A DNA stretch of 64,000 nucleotides from Shewanella holmiensis (lineage in GTDB: Bacteria > Pseudomonadota > Gammaproteobacteria > Enterobacterales > Shewanellaceae), in assembly GCF_025370255.1 (NCBI RefSeq), contig NZ_JAMTCD010000015.1, positions 1 to 64,000 on the forward strand, written 5' to 3'. Both the position numbers and the translations under genes were made by a program. Of the stretch, positions 45,365 to 54,854 are shown one piece after another. Position 1 is the stretch's first letter. Each line of letters starts with the position of its first letter. A model generated the notes under the pieces. That model was not told the DNA's origin and did no database searches. It was given only the letters and a program-made list of their open reading frames with translations.

Positions 45365-46408
45365 TCATTCAGACTTTTCTGATAAGTTCTGACGTAAAAA
45401 ATAGCCGGGAGGGTAACCTAACCAATGTTTAAAGCTTTGCCTAAAATGGCTAACATCACTGTATCCCATAATGTCAGCAATATCCTCAGCATGCATTTTA
45501 TCTGACAGAATCATTTTTATCGCTAACTGGCATCGCACTTGATCGACTAACTTTTGATAACTACTGCCTGCTGAAGCTAGCTTTCGGCGCAAGCTCCGAT
45601 CGCTCATGTGCATCATTTCGGCCATTTCTAGCGAAGTGGGCACCTCAGGCATCGCACGACGCAATTGTTGTAAAACCGCTTCAATCAAAGAAGGAATATG
45701 CGGGCGTTGATCAGTGCTATTTTGCTGGGGAAATGCGAAGGTTATCGGCAATGATAACCAATTAATTTCAATACTCCATTCAAAATAGGCTTGTTGGTAG
45801 CACACTTTAGCACCAGTAAATTCAGCTAAAAACGGATGTTCGACACCATCACTATTCTGTTGAGAATCAGCTAGATGAATATCGCTTACCACAATGTGCT
45901 TGCCCGCTAATTGCCTTGCTAAACCAATTAATGAACAGATGCTATGTTGAAACTGAAACGAATACTTTTTAATATTTGACTTACCCGTGTTAAGCCAACG
46001 AACCCACAATTTATTACCCTCAACACGAATAAGACTGTCGGTAAAGCTACCAACAAGCTCTGGGTGCTTAACGACAAACTGTAAGCAATCGCCCAGGGTG
46101 TCAAATTGTTCTAAATAAGGTAACAGTACATCTAAACTTTCGACTTGATAGCTGGCACCTAACTTAGCCCCCATATCATGAGAGCTATGAGTGCGAAGTG
46201 ACTCTAAGGCGAAATCCACCTGCCATACATACACAAACTGACTGGCGGCTAACTCAACCATACCCACGCCAATTTGCTGGCAAATTGTTTGCACTAAGTC
46301 ATCACCCAGCTCTTGCTGAATGAACACTAACAAATTGCGTAATTCAAAGGCCGGATAACATTGATCTCCAACCATAAGATTTGGATTGTAGCCGCCTTGT
46401 TTAAGCAT
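45365..46408 (-). CDS. AraC family transcriptional regulator
   Basis: 347 residues. An N-terminal ligand-type domain of the Arabinose_bd group (about 15-200) has a FDTLGDCLQFVVKH segment. The C-terminal pair of helix-turn-helices includes MAEMMHMSDRSLRRKLASAGSS and DIADIMGYSDVSHFRQSFKHW followed by GYPPGYF. AGGG lies upstream of the ATG, 8 bases from the sohB stop, so it is co-transcribed with sohB. It may control the lipase or cytochrome genes around it; that is only positional. Confidence 0.87.
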   Translation of the reverse strand: MLKQGGYNPNLMVGDQCYPAFELRNLLVFIQQELGDDLVQTICQQIGVGMVELAASQFVYVWQVDFALESLRTHSSHDMGAKLGASYQVESLDVLLPYLEQFDTLGDCLQFVVKHPELVGSFTDSLIRVEGNKLWVRWLNTGKSNIKKYSFQFQHSICSLIGLARQLAGKHIVVSDIHLADSQQNSDGVEHPFLAEFTGAKVCYQQAYFEWSIEINWLSLPITFAFPQQNSTDQRPHIPSLIEAVLQQLRRAMPEVPTSLEMAEMMHMSDRSLRRKLASAGSSYQKLVDQVRCQLAIKMILSDKMHAEDIADIMGYSDVSHFRQSFKHWLGYPPGYFLRQNLSEKSE

Positions 46409-46416
46409 AATAAGCC

Positions 46417-47427
46417 CTAAAGCACCCGATTAAACTCTGCCAATTTGCTCACCACACTCGACACTGACAACGATGCTCCGTGGGCGATTTTATCCGCTAG
46501 TTTTTTCTTCGTTTGATATTTCAATTTAAAAACTTGATGATCTTTGGCAAAAGATAGCACTATGTCATCACTGGTAGCAATTTCATCCACCAAACCTAAA
46601 TCCAAAGCCTGCTTACCATACCAGTGCTCACCCGTTGCCACTTTTTCCAAATCTAACTCTGGACGATAATGACTCACAAACTGCTTGAACAAGACATGAG
46701 TCTCTTCCAGCTCTTGTTGAAACTTTTCACGACCTTCATCGGTATTTTCACCAAATACGGTTAAGGTGCGCTTAAAGTTACCTGCAGTGTGCTGTTCGTA
46801 ATCAATTTCATGCTTTTTCAATAAGCGACTAAAATTGGGTAATTGGGCTACCACACCGATAGAGCCTACAATGGCAAAAGGGGCAGCAACAATCTTATTG
46901 GCAACGCAAGCCATCATATAGCCACCACTTGCGGCCACTTTATCAATACACACAGTAAAAGGAATTTCGGCCTGACGTAATCGATCTAGTTGGCTTGATG
47001 CTAAACCATAGCCATGAACCATACCACCGCCACTTTCAACATTGACCAATACTTGATCGTTTTTTTCAGCAATCGTTAAAATAGCAGTTATCTCTTCACG
47101 TAAAGAGGCCACTTCACTCGCATCAATACTGCCTTTAAAATCGATGACATAAACTTTACTGGGTGCTTTATCTTCTTTTTCAGCGGCCTTTTCTTCTGCT
47201 TTTACTTCCTTTTCATAAGCTTTAAGCTGTTTTTTAGACAATACCTCATGTTTTAAATCATGTTTCAATTGCTTTAATTCATCAGTTAAATCTGTCAGCT
47301 TAAGCTCGCCTTTATCTGTCTTATTCTTCATGCCACTAGCAACAACGACAATCACCACCGCCACAATCGCAATCACTATAGTCACCGCTTTAGCGAGAAA
47401 CATGCCGTATTCAATTAAAAAGTCCAA
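46417..47427 (-). CDS. sohB: S49 family membrane protease SohB
   Basis: 336 residues. N-terminal transmembrane helix (about 10-32), a charged helical stretch (45-90), then the S49 protease core with the nucleophile serine in KVAASGGYMMA and the catalytic lysine in the following domain. Starts at TTG 47427 with GGAG 6 bases upstream; the resulting MDFLIEYGMFLAK matches the E. coli SohB N-terminus. Acts in envelope protein turnover (family knowledge). Confidence 0.93.
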   Translation of the reverse strand: MDFLIEYGMFLAKAVTIVIAIVAVVIVVVASGMKNKTDKGELKLTDLTDELKQLKHDLKHEVLSKKQLKAYEKEVKAEEKAAEKEDKAPSKVYVIDFKGSIDASEVASLREEITAILTIAEKNDQVLVNVESGGGMVHGYGLASSQLDRLRQAEIPFTVCIDKVAASGGYMMACVANKIVAAPFAIVGSIGVVAQLPNFSRLLKKHEIDYEQHTAGNFKRTLTVFGENTDEGREKFQQELEETHVLFKQFVSHYRPELDLEKVATGEHWYGKQALDLGLVDEIATSDDIVLSFAKDHQVFKLKYQTKKKLADKIAHGASLSVSSVVSKLAEFNRVL

Positions 47428-47485
47428 AATTCACTCCGCGAAAAAATAATAACTTAGTTTACCAATATCCATTGATAAACAAACA

Positions 47486-47515
47486 ATAAAAAACCCAGCT
47501 TATGCTGGGTTTTTA
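47486..47515. terminator. bidirectional terminator after the lipase gene
   Basis: AAAACCCAGC-TTAT-GCTGGGTTTT with T-runs on both strands, between the lipase stop and sohB. Confidence 0.88.
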
Positions 47516-47542
47516 AACAATCAAAACATTAAATTGTTATGA

Positions 47543-50041
47543 TTAGTTACAAGTTTGGATCACATCGCTATCAGATACTACAACTGTCGCTGCACCTAAT
47601 GCCGCTGTGCGAGCAAACATGGCTACTTGAGATTGCATTTCAGCTGTAGCTTGTGGAGCCATACCATCGGTGGCTGAGGTTTCACTTGGGCTCACTATTG
47701 AACTGTGATGTCCTTTAGAGAATCGTACTGCACCAGACCCCGCCGCAGTTGAGTCAATACAACCCAATTTTAGTGATGCGATTAAAGGTTCAGTACCCGA
47801 CAGTGGGAACCCCTCAACAACATTAGGTAAAACTTGGTCAGGTAAATTACCCGCGCCATCACCAACCACTTCGATTAAGTGAACAGGTAAACCTGTTGCC
47901 GCTAACTTAGCACCGTGGTTCACAGGATCTGCACTATCAACTGCCGTTTGCACAGCAAAGGCGAAAGCCGGTAAAAACTCAGCATAAACCGCTTGCACCA
48001 GCGCATCGTATTCAGGGGTCCCCTCTTCATAACCAGGAACCTTATTAGCAGCATTAACCAACGCCATGAAAGTGTCAGACTTACTAATATTATCAAACAA
48101 TACTGGGCCAAATGTTGCAGAACCCGCAAATGAACCTGCTAGACCACCAGCTGGAGCAACTAAAGAAGAGGCCGTTAAGCCATAAGCGTTAGGTAATTGT
48201 GTTCCAGACGCTGGGTCAACTAAACCTGAACTGGCATAGGTAGAGAATGTTGTGCCAACAATACCACCAAGGCTTAAACCCTGAGCACTGATTTTACTGA
48301 TATCAAATACTTGCTGACCGCCTGCTTGAGCGATTTGCGAGTACATGCCCGTCAGTAACAAACGCAATGCTAAATGATCCATAGTTGCTTGGCGGAAGTT
48401 ATCACGTACCGTTAATGTGCTACCAATGTTCACAAATACTAATGGGCTACCATTTTTGAATTTATTGGTATCACCGACAACCGCGCCGTAAGCCGGATCG
48501 GTCGCTGAAACAAGATATGCGCCTGTACCATCATTACCAAATGAACGTGCACCATGCAACGGCATATCAATCGCAATCGTAGCAATCCCCATAGCAGCAT
48601 AAGAGCCAGCATAAGCTAACGCCATCTCTTTACCACCACCTAAACCATGCATAGCAATATTAGTTGGCCAGCCGTTAGTAGGTGGTGTAAAGGTTAACCC
48701 TTGAGTTGCCTGGAATGCTGCCACTTTTTGTGCGTTTGGCATAGCAATCAATACAGGAACAGTTTCATAACTCATGATTTTTGGGATCGGGTTAAACTTA
48801 GTTAAATGTTTGGTTGGATCAGCACTCGTGCCGTCATCTAACATCCAAGGATAACCAGCCAGCAATGCTGGATTAGCAAGCGCGGCACTTGGGTCAATAC
48901 CAAATCCTATAGCTTGTTGGGCAAAGTTTGCCTGACTAAGTTTACCTGATTGAACAGCTAATAAAACTGATACAGGGCTATCACCTTGGGCAAACCAGCG
49001 GCCATTAATTAACGGCGCACCTTGTGGGCTTAGGCAAGCACTAGATGAACAGCTGCCATAAATGGGTACTTTAATTGCTGCTGTATACACATCAGCTAAA
49101 CTTGATACCACATATGCAGCGCCATCTGCTGGCGTTAATCCGGCAGCTTGGGCAACGGTAACAATTCCGCCAGCACCATTGGGCATTGGCGTTGGAGTTT
49201 GTACAAATGATGGCTTATAAGGATCTTTACCAGCCATGAGTAATTTGGTTGTTTCGTACACATCTTTTACTGATTGAGTTGTAAACAAGCCTGAGAAGCT
49301 AACTGATGCAGGGTCGACACCATGCTCTGCCGCCATGCCTTTTTCATAGCTATTGACTAATCCTTGTAACTGTAACTGAGAAGGTGTTTCTAAAGGATTA
49401 ACATCAATGTCTAACTTTAACAAACCATAAGTGGTTGATGGCGCAATACCGCGACCCAATGAGTCCTGAATAAGATCAGTTGTGGCATAAAGATATGATT
49501 GGCCCGCTTTAAGAGGTTTAAGTGGCACAATAGCCACTTTATTACCTGAAGCCTTAGAAACAAAGTCGACACCAAATGTTAATTCATCACCTATTTTACA
49601 TGCTGAAACAGATGCTGCCGCTTTACACTCTGGATCGCTTGATAACGCGCCACCTACAGTTGCCTCAAAAACTCTTACTGCACCAGGCTGAAATACTGAT
49701 GCAGCATCAATAGTAAGCATAGTCCCGTCAGTATCTTTGGCTAACTCTACGGTAACAGTAATAGGCGAAGTTGTTGACCAACCATCAAGAGCACCCAATG
49801 CTAATTCAGGGTTGACGTAGTCAATTCCATCTTCACCAGGAATGCTTAATGTGCCATCAGTGGTACCGCTAAAGAGTAAATCGTTTGGTAATGGAAGTTT
49901 GCCATTTTCAGGATCAAACTGCATATGAGACACAGGTACTAAAGGAGTGGCACTTTCTTTAGCTTCATTAAAGCTTTCTTCCGAACAACCTGTTAGTCCT
50001 AGAGCAGATGCAATAGCAACACCCAAAATGAGTCTTTTCAT
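47543..50041 (-). CDS. VolA/Pla-1 family surface lipase (lipoprotein)
   Basis: 832 residues from ATG 50041 (GGGGA upstream). Lipobox GLTGC with Cys19. The first part has the family's HMQFDPENGKLPLPNDLLF motif. The alpha/beta hydrolase core has MHGLGGGKE (oxyanion region) and the nucleophile Ser590 in GLSLGG; a late GHHSS segment may hold the histidine. In Vibrio cholerae VolA is a surface-exposed lysophospholipase that feeds fatty acids to FadL. The same role is inferred here. It lies between sohB and yciK, which are neighbours in E. coli. Confidence 0.88.
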   Translation of the reverse strand: MKRLILGVAIASALGLTGCSEESFNEAKESATPLVPVSHMQFDPENGKLPLPNDLLFSGTTDGTLSIPGEDGIDYVNPELALGALDGWSTTSPITVTVELAKDTDGTMLTIDAASVFQPGAVRVFEATVGGALSSDPECKAAASVSACKIGDELTFGVDFVSKASGNKVAIVPLKPLKAGQSYLYATTDLIQDSLGRGIAPSTTYGLLKLDIDVNPLETPSQLQLQGLVNSYEKGMAAEHGVDPASVSFSGLFTTQSVKDVYETTKLLMAGKDPYKPSFVQTPTPMPNGAGGIVTVAQAAGLTPADGAAYVVSSLADVYTAAIKVPIYGSCSSSACLSPQGAPLINGRWFAQGDSPVSVLLAVQSGKLSQANFAQQAIGFGIDPSAALANPALLAGYPWMLDDGTSADPTKHLTKFNPIPKIMSYETVPVLIAMPNAQKVAAFQATQGLTFTPPTNGWPTNIAMHGLGGGKEMALAYAGSYAAMGIATIAIDMPLHGARSFGNDGTGAYLVSATDPAYGAVVGDTNKFKNGSPLVFVNIGSTLTVRDNFRQATMDHLALRLLLTGMYSQIAQAGGQQVFDISKISAQGLSLGGIVGTTFSTYASSGLVDPASGTQLPNAYGLTASSLVAPAGGLAGSFAGSATFGPVLFDNISKSDTFMALVNAANKVPGYEEGTPEYDALVQAVYAEFLPAFAFAVQTAVDSADPVNHGAKLAATGLPVHLIEVVGDGAGNLPDQVLPNVVEGFPLSGTEPLIASLKLGCIDSTAAGSGAVRFSKGHHSSIVSPSETSATDGMAPQATAEMQSQVAMFARTAALGAATVVVSDSDVIQTCN

Positions 50042-50298
50042 CTTTTTTCCCCAAATCTTGTTGTAATAATTTTGTTTTCCCCAAAAATTGGTCACAATAG
50101 TCCAATCATGACCATAAGGACTTATTTTAGCCCTTAGCTAGTTTCAAGTTAACGTAAAATTATAGAGTTAGCTACAAGTTTATTACACCCTGTTGACTGT
50201 TTAGCATACAAATATCAGTCATTTGTTTAAAACAGTCGTTTACCTTTTGTTCGATTGTAGATTTGACGGGCAGTTGTGTCCCAAGGAATTAATGAATC

Positions 50299-51036
50299 AT
50301 GTTGGAATATCAAGCTAGAAAAGATTTGCTTAATAATAAAACAATATTAGTCACTGGCGCAGGTGATGGTATTGGCCGAGCTGCTGCGTTAGCTTACGCA
50401 CAGCATGGTGCTACGGTTATTCTATTGGGGAAAACCGTCAAAAAACTTGAAAAAGTCTATGATGAAATTGTCGCTTTAGGCGCGCCAAAACCAGCTATTG
50501 TGCCACTAGATTTAAAAGGTGCGACAGAACAAAACTATGTCGATATGGCTGAAACCATTGCTGAACAATTCGGTCAACTAGATGGTTTGTTGCACAATGC
50601 TTCACAATTAGGCGCGCTTGGTCCTTTTGAGCATATTGATTTGGCTTCACTTGAAGAGATCATGAAAGTGAATGTCACAGCTCAGGCCATTTTAACAAAA
50701 GCTTTATTGCCGGTAATGCGCAAAGCTACTAATGCTTCAATTATCTTCACCTCTAGCGGTGTAGGCAGAAAAGGTCGTGCTTATTGGGGACCTTATGCAT
50801 TTTCAAAGTTTGCAACAGAAGGCATGATGCAAGTGCTTGCTGATGAGTGTGATAACACACAGGTTCGCGTAAACAGTATTAACCCTGGTGCGACCCAAAC
50901 TGAAATGCGCGCTAAAGCTTACCCAGCTGAAGATCCGCAATCATTAAAATCACCCGCAGACATTATGCCAACCTACTTGTTTTTAATGGGTGATGATTCT
51001 ATCAACACCAATGGACAAGCCCTAAATGCCCAATAA
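50299..51036 (+). CDS. yciK: YciK-type short-chain dehydrogenase
   Basis: 245 residues. Cofactor loop TGAGDGIGRAAA, LHNAS in place of NNAG, and catalytic S-Y-K: FTSSG...YGPYAFSK in spaced form (S, Y, K all present). The FLMGDDS C-terminal piece is typical of YciK. Oxidoreductase with unknown natural substrate. Divergent from the lipase and near sohB as in E. coli. Confidence 0.92.
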   Translation: MLEYQARKDLLNNKTILVTGAGDGIGRAAALAYAQHGATVILLGKTVKKLEKVYDEIVALGAPKPAIVPLDLKGATEQNYVDMAETIAEQFGQLDGLLHNASQLGALGPFEHIDLASLEEIMKVNVTAQAILTKALLPVMRKATNASIIFTSSGVGRKGRAYWGPYAFSKFATEGMMQVLADECDNTQVRVNSINPGATQTEMRAKAYPAEDPQSLKSPADIMPTYLFLMGDDSINTNGQALNAQ

Positions 51037-51054
51037 CTAAAAGCATTTAACCAA

Positions 51055-51080
51055 AAAGGAAGCAAATGCTTCCTTTTTTA
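51055..51080. terminator. bidirectional terminator between yciK and the ComEA-like gene
   Basis: AAAGGAAGCA-AA-TGCTTCCTTT followed by T on both strands; a 2-base formal loop opens to a 4-base loop. Confidence 0.88.
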
Positions 51081-51095
51081 TCTTAATAAGTAGGG

Positions 51096-51428
51096 TTAAA
51101 TGACCAATCTACCGGCATTTTGCGCTAATAACTTTTCACCTATCCCACTGACTTCCATCAGCTGTTTTACATCTTTAAATTTACCATTTTTATTACGGTA
51201 TTCGATGATAGACTTAGCTTTTGCTTCACCAATGCCATTTAATGATTGTAACTCCGCTAAATCAGCTTTATTAATATTCACTTTTGAGGTGACGTCAGAT
51301 TTAGCCTCAACCACTTTTTGACTCACTTGTTTCGCAGGCGTTTCTTGCGCGGCATGTAGGTTGATATGCGCAAATGATAGTAACCCTATCGTCATTACAG
51401 CAAACAAACTTAAAGGTGATAATTTCAT
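51096..51428 (-). CDS. ComEA-like helix-hairpin-helix protein
   Basis: 110 residues with a cleavable signal peptide ending near LHAAQ, then two helix-hairpin-helix motifs: LQSLNGIGEAKAKSIIEYR and LMEVSGIGEKLLAQNAG. Periplasmic DNA-binding proteins of this type serve DNA uptake and are also found in non-competent gammaproteobacteria. Monocistronic, with a terminator downstream. Confidence 0.9.
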   Translation of the reverse strand: MKLSPLSLFAVMTIGLLSFAHINLHAAQETPAKQVSQKVVEAKSDVTSKVNINKADLAELQSLNGIGEAKAKSIIEYRNKNGKFKDVKQLMEVSGIGEKLLAQNAGRLVI

Positions 51429-51565
51429 CTTATTTCTCCTATGTCCTAATCAGAGCCAAATGCCGACTTCCCTATTCCCTGGCGGGGCTCAGTAATCTAT
51501 CTCGTCATTAAGATAGATATTAAGATTAGACTTTGATTAAAAAAACCACAAAAAATCTGCTTAAT

Positions 51566-52693
51566 TTATTGTACTTTTTGCTTTTCATCAGTTGCTTTTA
51601 ATACTTTTGACTGGTTAATTGCGTCAGCAGTTAATCCTTTTATCTCAGACAACAAGTGTTGATGGATTTTGCTTAACTTAGGTTTGTTTTTTTTATTGAA
51701 CTTAATCGGCCGACATAAAGCCATAGCCTGATAGCCTAATCTAGCCGTCAGTAATCCACCACCTAAACCTTGCGCGACTCTGGCAGATAGCTTACCTGTC
51801 ATTTCAACTGACAATAATTGGGTACCTAAATCGGTTGCGACCTCAGCGGTACCAGCATAGATAATATTGACGATAATTGAACGAATCAACTTTATGCGGC
51901 TCCAGTACCCTAGCTCAATACCGTAAACTTTGGCAATTTTTGAAATCATGGCTTGATTACGCCATAAAATGAGTGCCATATCTAATGCCGCTAATGGACT
52001 AGCAGCAAGCAGCAAAGCTGATTCAGCAGAAAAGCGACTCACATATTTTTTGGCTAATTCATCTCGCTCTGATAACACAAGGTCATCAAATAACATGACT
52101 TTTTCAGCATCATTATGCTCAACACTGACTTGAGACAAATAAGCATGCTTAGCCTGGTTATCAGGATAATGTAGAAGCAATGACTCAATATAGGGCCCAG
52201 CTTCACCAATCTGCATACTGTCAGCCAATCGGGTAGCAGTATCTTGATTGACACCGACCTGTTTGAGAGCCACAAGTTTTCGCCACTCTTTAATCACAAT
52301 AACACTCAACCAGGAGATCAACACACCAAGTACAAATGCATAAAAACCAAACAAATATGGGCTTTGTTCAAAAGCAGTCAATAAACCCGTTACCGTCTGC
52401 ACAATAATCAACAATCCGACAGAAATAAGCGATAGCTTGGCCAACAAAGACCATCTTTTGGGTTGCTTCGATTCCTTTAGTACTTCGTCAAGCACACTCT
52501 CTGGCATCAATGATTGAAGGTCATCAGCTGTTTTGTCCGTTGCTAATGCCAACTCATCAATAAAATCAGCCTCATTGAAAGATTGCGCGGGCTTTAAAGG
52601 CGGTTGCACTGTAGACACAGCATCATCTGTTTTAGCATCAACCGTTTGTTGTTCAGAAAACACTTGAGCCGGCTTTATGTTATTGTTCTTCAT
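51566..52693 (-). CDS. ycjF: YcjF family membrane protein (TIGR01620)
   Basis: About 375 residues. Two transmembrane helices (about 97-120 and 128-150) and a C-terminal helical domain with GLGGGLLTARLGYQAMALCRP, typical of YcjF. Start taken at ATG 52693; a TTG four codons upstream is possible and neither has a strong ribosome site. It follows ycjX with 15 bases between. YcjX and YcjF accompany the psp genes in many gammaproteobacteria and respond to the same stresses. Confidence 0.92.
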   Translation of the reverse strand: MKNNNIKPAQVFSEQQTVDAKTDDAVSTVQPPLKPAQSFNEADFIDELALATDKTADDLQSLMPESVLDEVLKESKQPKRWSLLAKLSLISVGLLIIVQTVTGLLTAFEQSPYLFGFYAFVLGVLISWLSVIVIKEWRKLVALKQVGVNQDTATRLADSMQIGEAGPYIESLLLHYPDNQAKHAYLSQVSVEHNDAEKVMLFDDLVLSERDELAKKYVSRFSAESALLLAASPLAALDMALILWRNQAMISKIAKVYGIELGYWSRIKLIRSIIVNIIYAGTAEVATDLGTQLLSVEMTGKLSARVAQGLGGGLLTARLGYQAMALCRPIKFNKKNKPKLSKIHQHLLSEIKGLTADAINQSKVLKATDEKQKVQ

Positions 52694-52708
52694 ATTTTTA
52701 CTCAATTG

Positions 52709-54166
52709 TTAGGTCAGCTTATCGCCCAACAAAAACTCTAGTAAATGATCTAAGCGAATATGCGGATAAAGGCGCTGTTGGGGATCAACATTGGCATCTG
52801 GCAAAGAAGCTAAAGACGGCGGTGAAAATGCACAAAAGCCAAAGCCTTGTTGCTGCCAAAAATCAGCCAGTGGTAGATGACTTGGCACATCTCCAGGGTA
52901 AAGTGTTACTAACTTTCCGGTTTTATCCGTACCCTTAAGCACTTCTTGCTGACCATTAGCCGAATTAATCATGCCATGTTGAGTCGCCTTGATTGCACTG
53001 ATCGCCATGGTTTCCACTTCACAACCTTCAAAGCGTGCAAAATGTTGGCTCTGTTTTAACATTTCTGTTAATAAATTTAAAATATGACTCTGTTGGCTTC
53101 GAGTGACTCGGTCTACCTGACTTGCGGCAAATAGCACCTTATCAATTTGGGGTGAAAAAAGACGTTTAAGCAGACTGGATTGACCAAATTGAAAGCTCTC
53201 CATTATGCTGTTTAGTGCTTGTCCCATATCATTGAACTGCGCTTGCCCATGATTAAGCCCATTTAAACAATCCACTAACACCACTTGACGATCGAACTTA
53301 GCAAAGTGATCTTGATAAAAAGGTTTTACCACTTTGGAAACATACTCTTGATAACGCGTTTTTAGCACCTGGTAATAGCTAGTTGCTTCAGTATCGTTGA
53401 ATTGTGCATGTTGCAGCGGTGATAAACTTAACAACGGGAAAAAAGTCAGTAATGGAGTATGCTCAAATTCACCGGGTAACAACATTCTTCCAGGCTGTGC
53501 AAAATAGTACCCGTGTTTATGTACCATCTCATTAAGCAAGTTTTGATAAGTATCGGCAATCTTTTTTAGTACTTGTTCGTCAGCAGCAGCGGCTAACTCA
53601 ATACCCGCAATAAGATCGCTAAAAACAGCATACAATGAACTGCTTTGTAAGCGCGTCACGGCATCCTGCTGGCTTAAACACCAAGCTGCAAAATCCTGTT
53701 TAAGCATTGGAAGATCTAATAACCACTCACCTGGGTAATCAACAATATCCACATATAATGTGGCTGAATCTGTCAATTTAGCTAATACCCCTTGTTCGGG
53801 ACGATATTTAATAGCCAATCTAAGCTCAGTGATGTTTCGTGTTGAAGGTGGCCAAACTGGCGGTTGCCCACCCAAAGCTTGCATAGCATTTTGATAATCA
53901 AAACGAGCAATATTGAGATCTGGCTGTAAAGTACGTTTAACACCCAATAAACGACCGTCTCTAGCGACTTGCCATAAAGGCAGTGGATTCTTATCAAAGT
54001 TGAGTCCCGCGTGTAATAACTGATTCACCAACCCTGTGATAAAAGCGGTTTTACCTGCGCCAGACAACCCCGTGACAGCCAAACGCACATGCCTATCTGT
54101 ACTGCGGTGAACCAATGATTGGGCGGATTGAGCGATTTTATTGAACGAGCGTTCCAGTAGACTCAT
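52709..54166 (-). CDS. ycjX: YcjX family P-loop protein
   Basis: 485 residues. Walker A GLSGAGKTAF near residue 37-46 and later VDYPGEWLLDLP and VLVDCLNGL segments, hallmarks of the YcjX (DUF463) GTPase-like family. Start ATG 54166 with GGA upstream; the longer frame runs into the psp terminator. Located right after pspC, behind a terminator hairpin, so expression is probably partial read-through from the psp promoter or an own promoter. Function: envelope stress, details unknown. Confidence 0.93.
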   Translation of the reverse strand: MSLLERSFNKIAQSAQSLVHRSTDRHVRLAVTGLSGAGKTAFITGLVNQLLHAGLNFDKNPLPLWQVARDGRLLGVKRTLQPDLNIARFDYQNAMQALGGQPPVWPPSTRNITELRLAIKYRPEQGVLAKLTDSATLYVDIVDYPGEWLLDLPMLKQDFAAWCLSQQDAVTRLQSSSLYAVFSDLIAGIELAAAADEQVLKKIADTYQNLLNEMVHKHGYYFAQPGRMLLPGEFEHTPLLTFFPLLSLSPLQHAQFNDTEATSYYQVLKTRYQEYVSKVVKPFYQDHFAKFDRQVVLVDCLNGLNHGQAQFNDMGQALNSIMESFQFGQSSLLKRLFSPQIDKVLFAASQVDRVTRSQQSHILNLLTEMLKQSQHFARFEGCEVETMAISAIKATQHGMINSANGQQEVLKGTDKTGKLVTLYPGDVPSHLPLADFWQQQGFGFCAFSPPSLASLPDANVDPQQRLYPHIRLDHLLEFLLGDKLT

Positions 54167-54177
54167 TGTAAGTTCCA

Positions 54178-54204
54178 AATAAAACAAGGGCGGATAACCG
54201 CCCT
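54178..54204 (-). terminator. psp operon terminator
   Basis: Minus strand AGGGCGG-TTAT-CCGCCCT followed by TGTTTTATTT, between pspC and ycjX. The T-run is interrupted, so some read-through into ycjX is likely. Confidence 0.75.
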
Positions 54205-54212
54205 AGATTTGA

Positions 54213-54608
54213 TTACAGATTATTGATTTGGCGTTTCAAATCAAAAGTGTCTGAAGTGACATGTTTTTCCAATTTTTGTAATCTTGACTCTAACGATGCA
54301 AACTGACGATTTACATCAAATAGCGCCTGTTTTGCTGGCTCGCCAGCCTGCCAAACTTTCTTTTTAACTTCAATATCTTTGTGCGTATCTAAATGTGACT
54401 GATTACGTGGTTTTACATCTAAAATCATCCACATCGCAATGTAAATAACCACAATAAAACCGCTGCCACCTAGTAATAAAATTGATGCTGAGACCACTCT
54501 TACTAACCAAACTTCAAAGTTAAAATACTCTGCGATTCCCGCACACACTCCAGCAATTTTTCCTGATTGCGGATTACGGTATAAGGTACGTCCGTTAGAC
54601 TCGCTCAT
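54213..54608 (-). CDS. pspC: phage shock protein C
   Basis: 131 residues. PspC domain: LYRNPQSGKIAGVCAGIAEYF then a transmembrane segment with a GGSGFIVVIYIAMW core and DVKPR. A coiled-coil C-terminus follows. ATG 54608 has GGAGGA upstream. Inner-membrane sensor that binds PspA/PspB. Its start overlaps the end of pspB. Confidence 0.95.
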   Translation of the reverse strand: MSESNGRTLYRNPQSGKIAGVCAGIAEYFNFEVWLVRVVSASILLLGGSGFIVVIYIAMWMILDVKPRNQSHLDTHKDIEVKKKVWQAGEPAKQALFDVNRQFASLESRLQKLEKHVTSDTFDLKRQINNL

Positions 54609-54834
54609 GTTTCGTCCTCCACTCTGGAGATTCTGCATCAAGGATAGCTTCTAAAGTATGAATGCGACCATTCATTTTATCCGCCTTCGCAATTAAATCA
54701 TTTAGCTGGTTAAATTCTTCATCAGTGAGCCCCTGGCTCACTTGTCGCTTACTGCGATAATGAAGCACCAACCAGATAGGAGCCACAACAATCATAAAAA
54801 TGATAATTGGTGCAATAAGAAGATCCATATCCAT
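54595..54834 (-). CDS. pspB: phage shock protein B
   Basis: 79 residues. One N-terminal transmembrane helix (about 6-26), then a helix ending in the PspB-type LNDLIAKADKMNGRIHTLEAIL leucine pattern, shown here in part. GAGGTGAG precedes the ATG. Works with PspC to relieve PspA inhibition of PspF. Confidence 0.94.
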   Translation of the reverse strand: MDMDLLIAPIIIFMIVVAPIWLVLHYRSKRQVSQGLTDEEFNQLNDLIAKADKMNGRIHTLEAILDAESPEWRTKHERV

Positions 54835-54854
54835 AACTCACCTCTGAAAAATTA

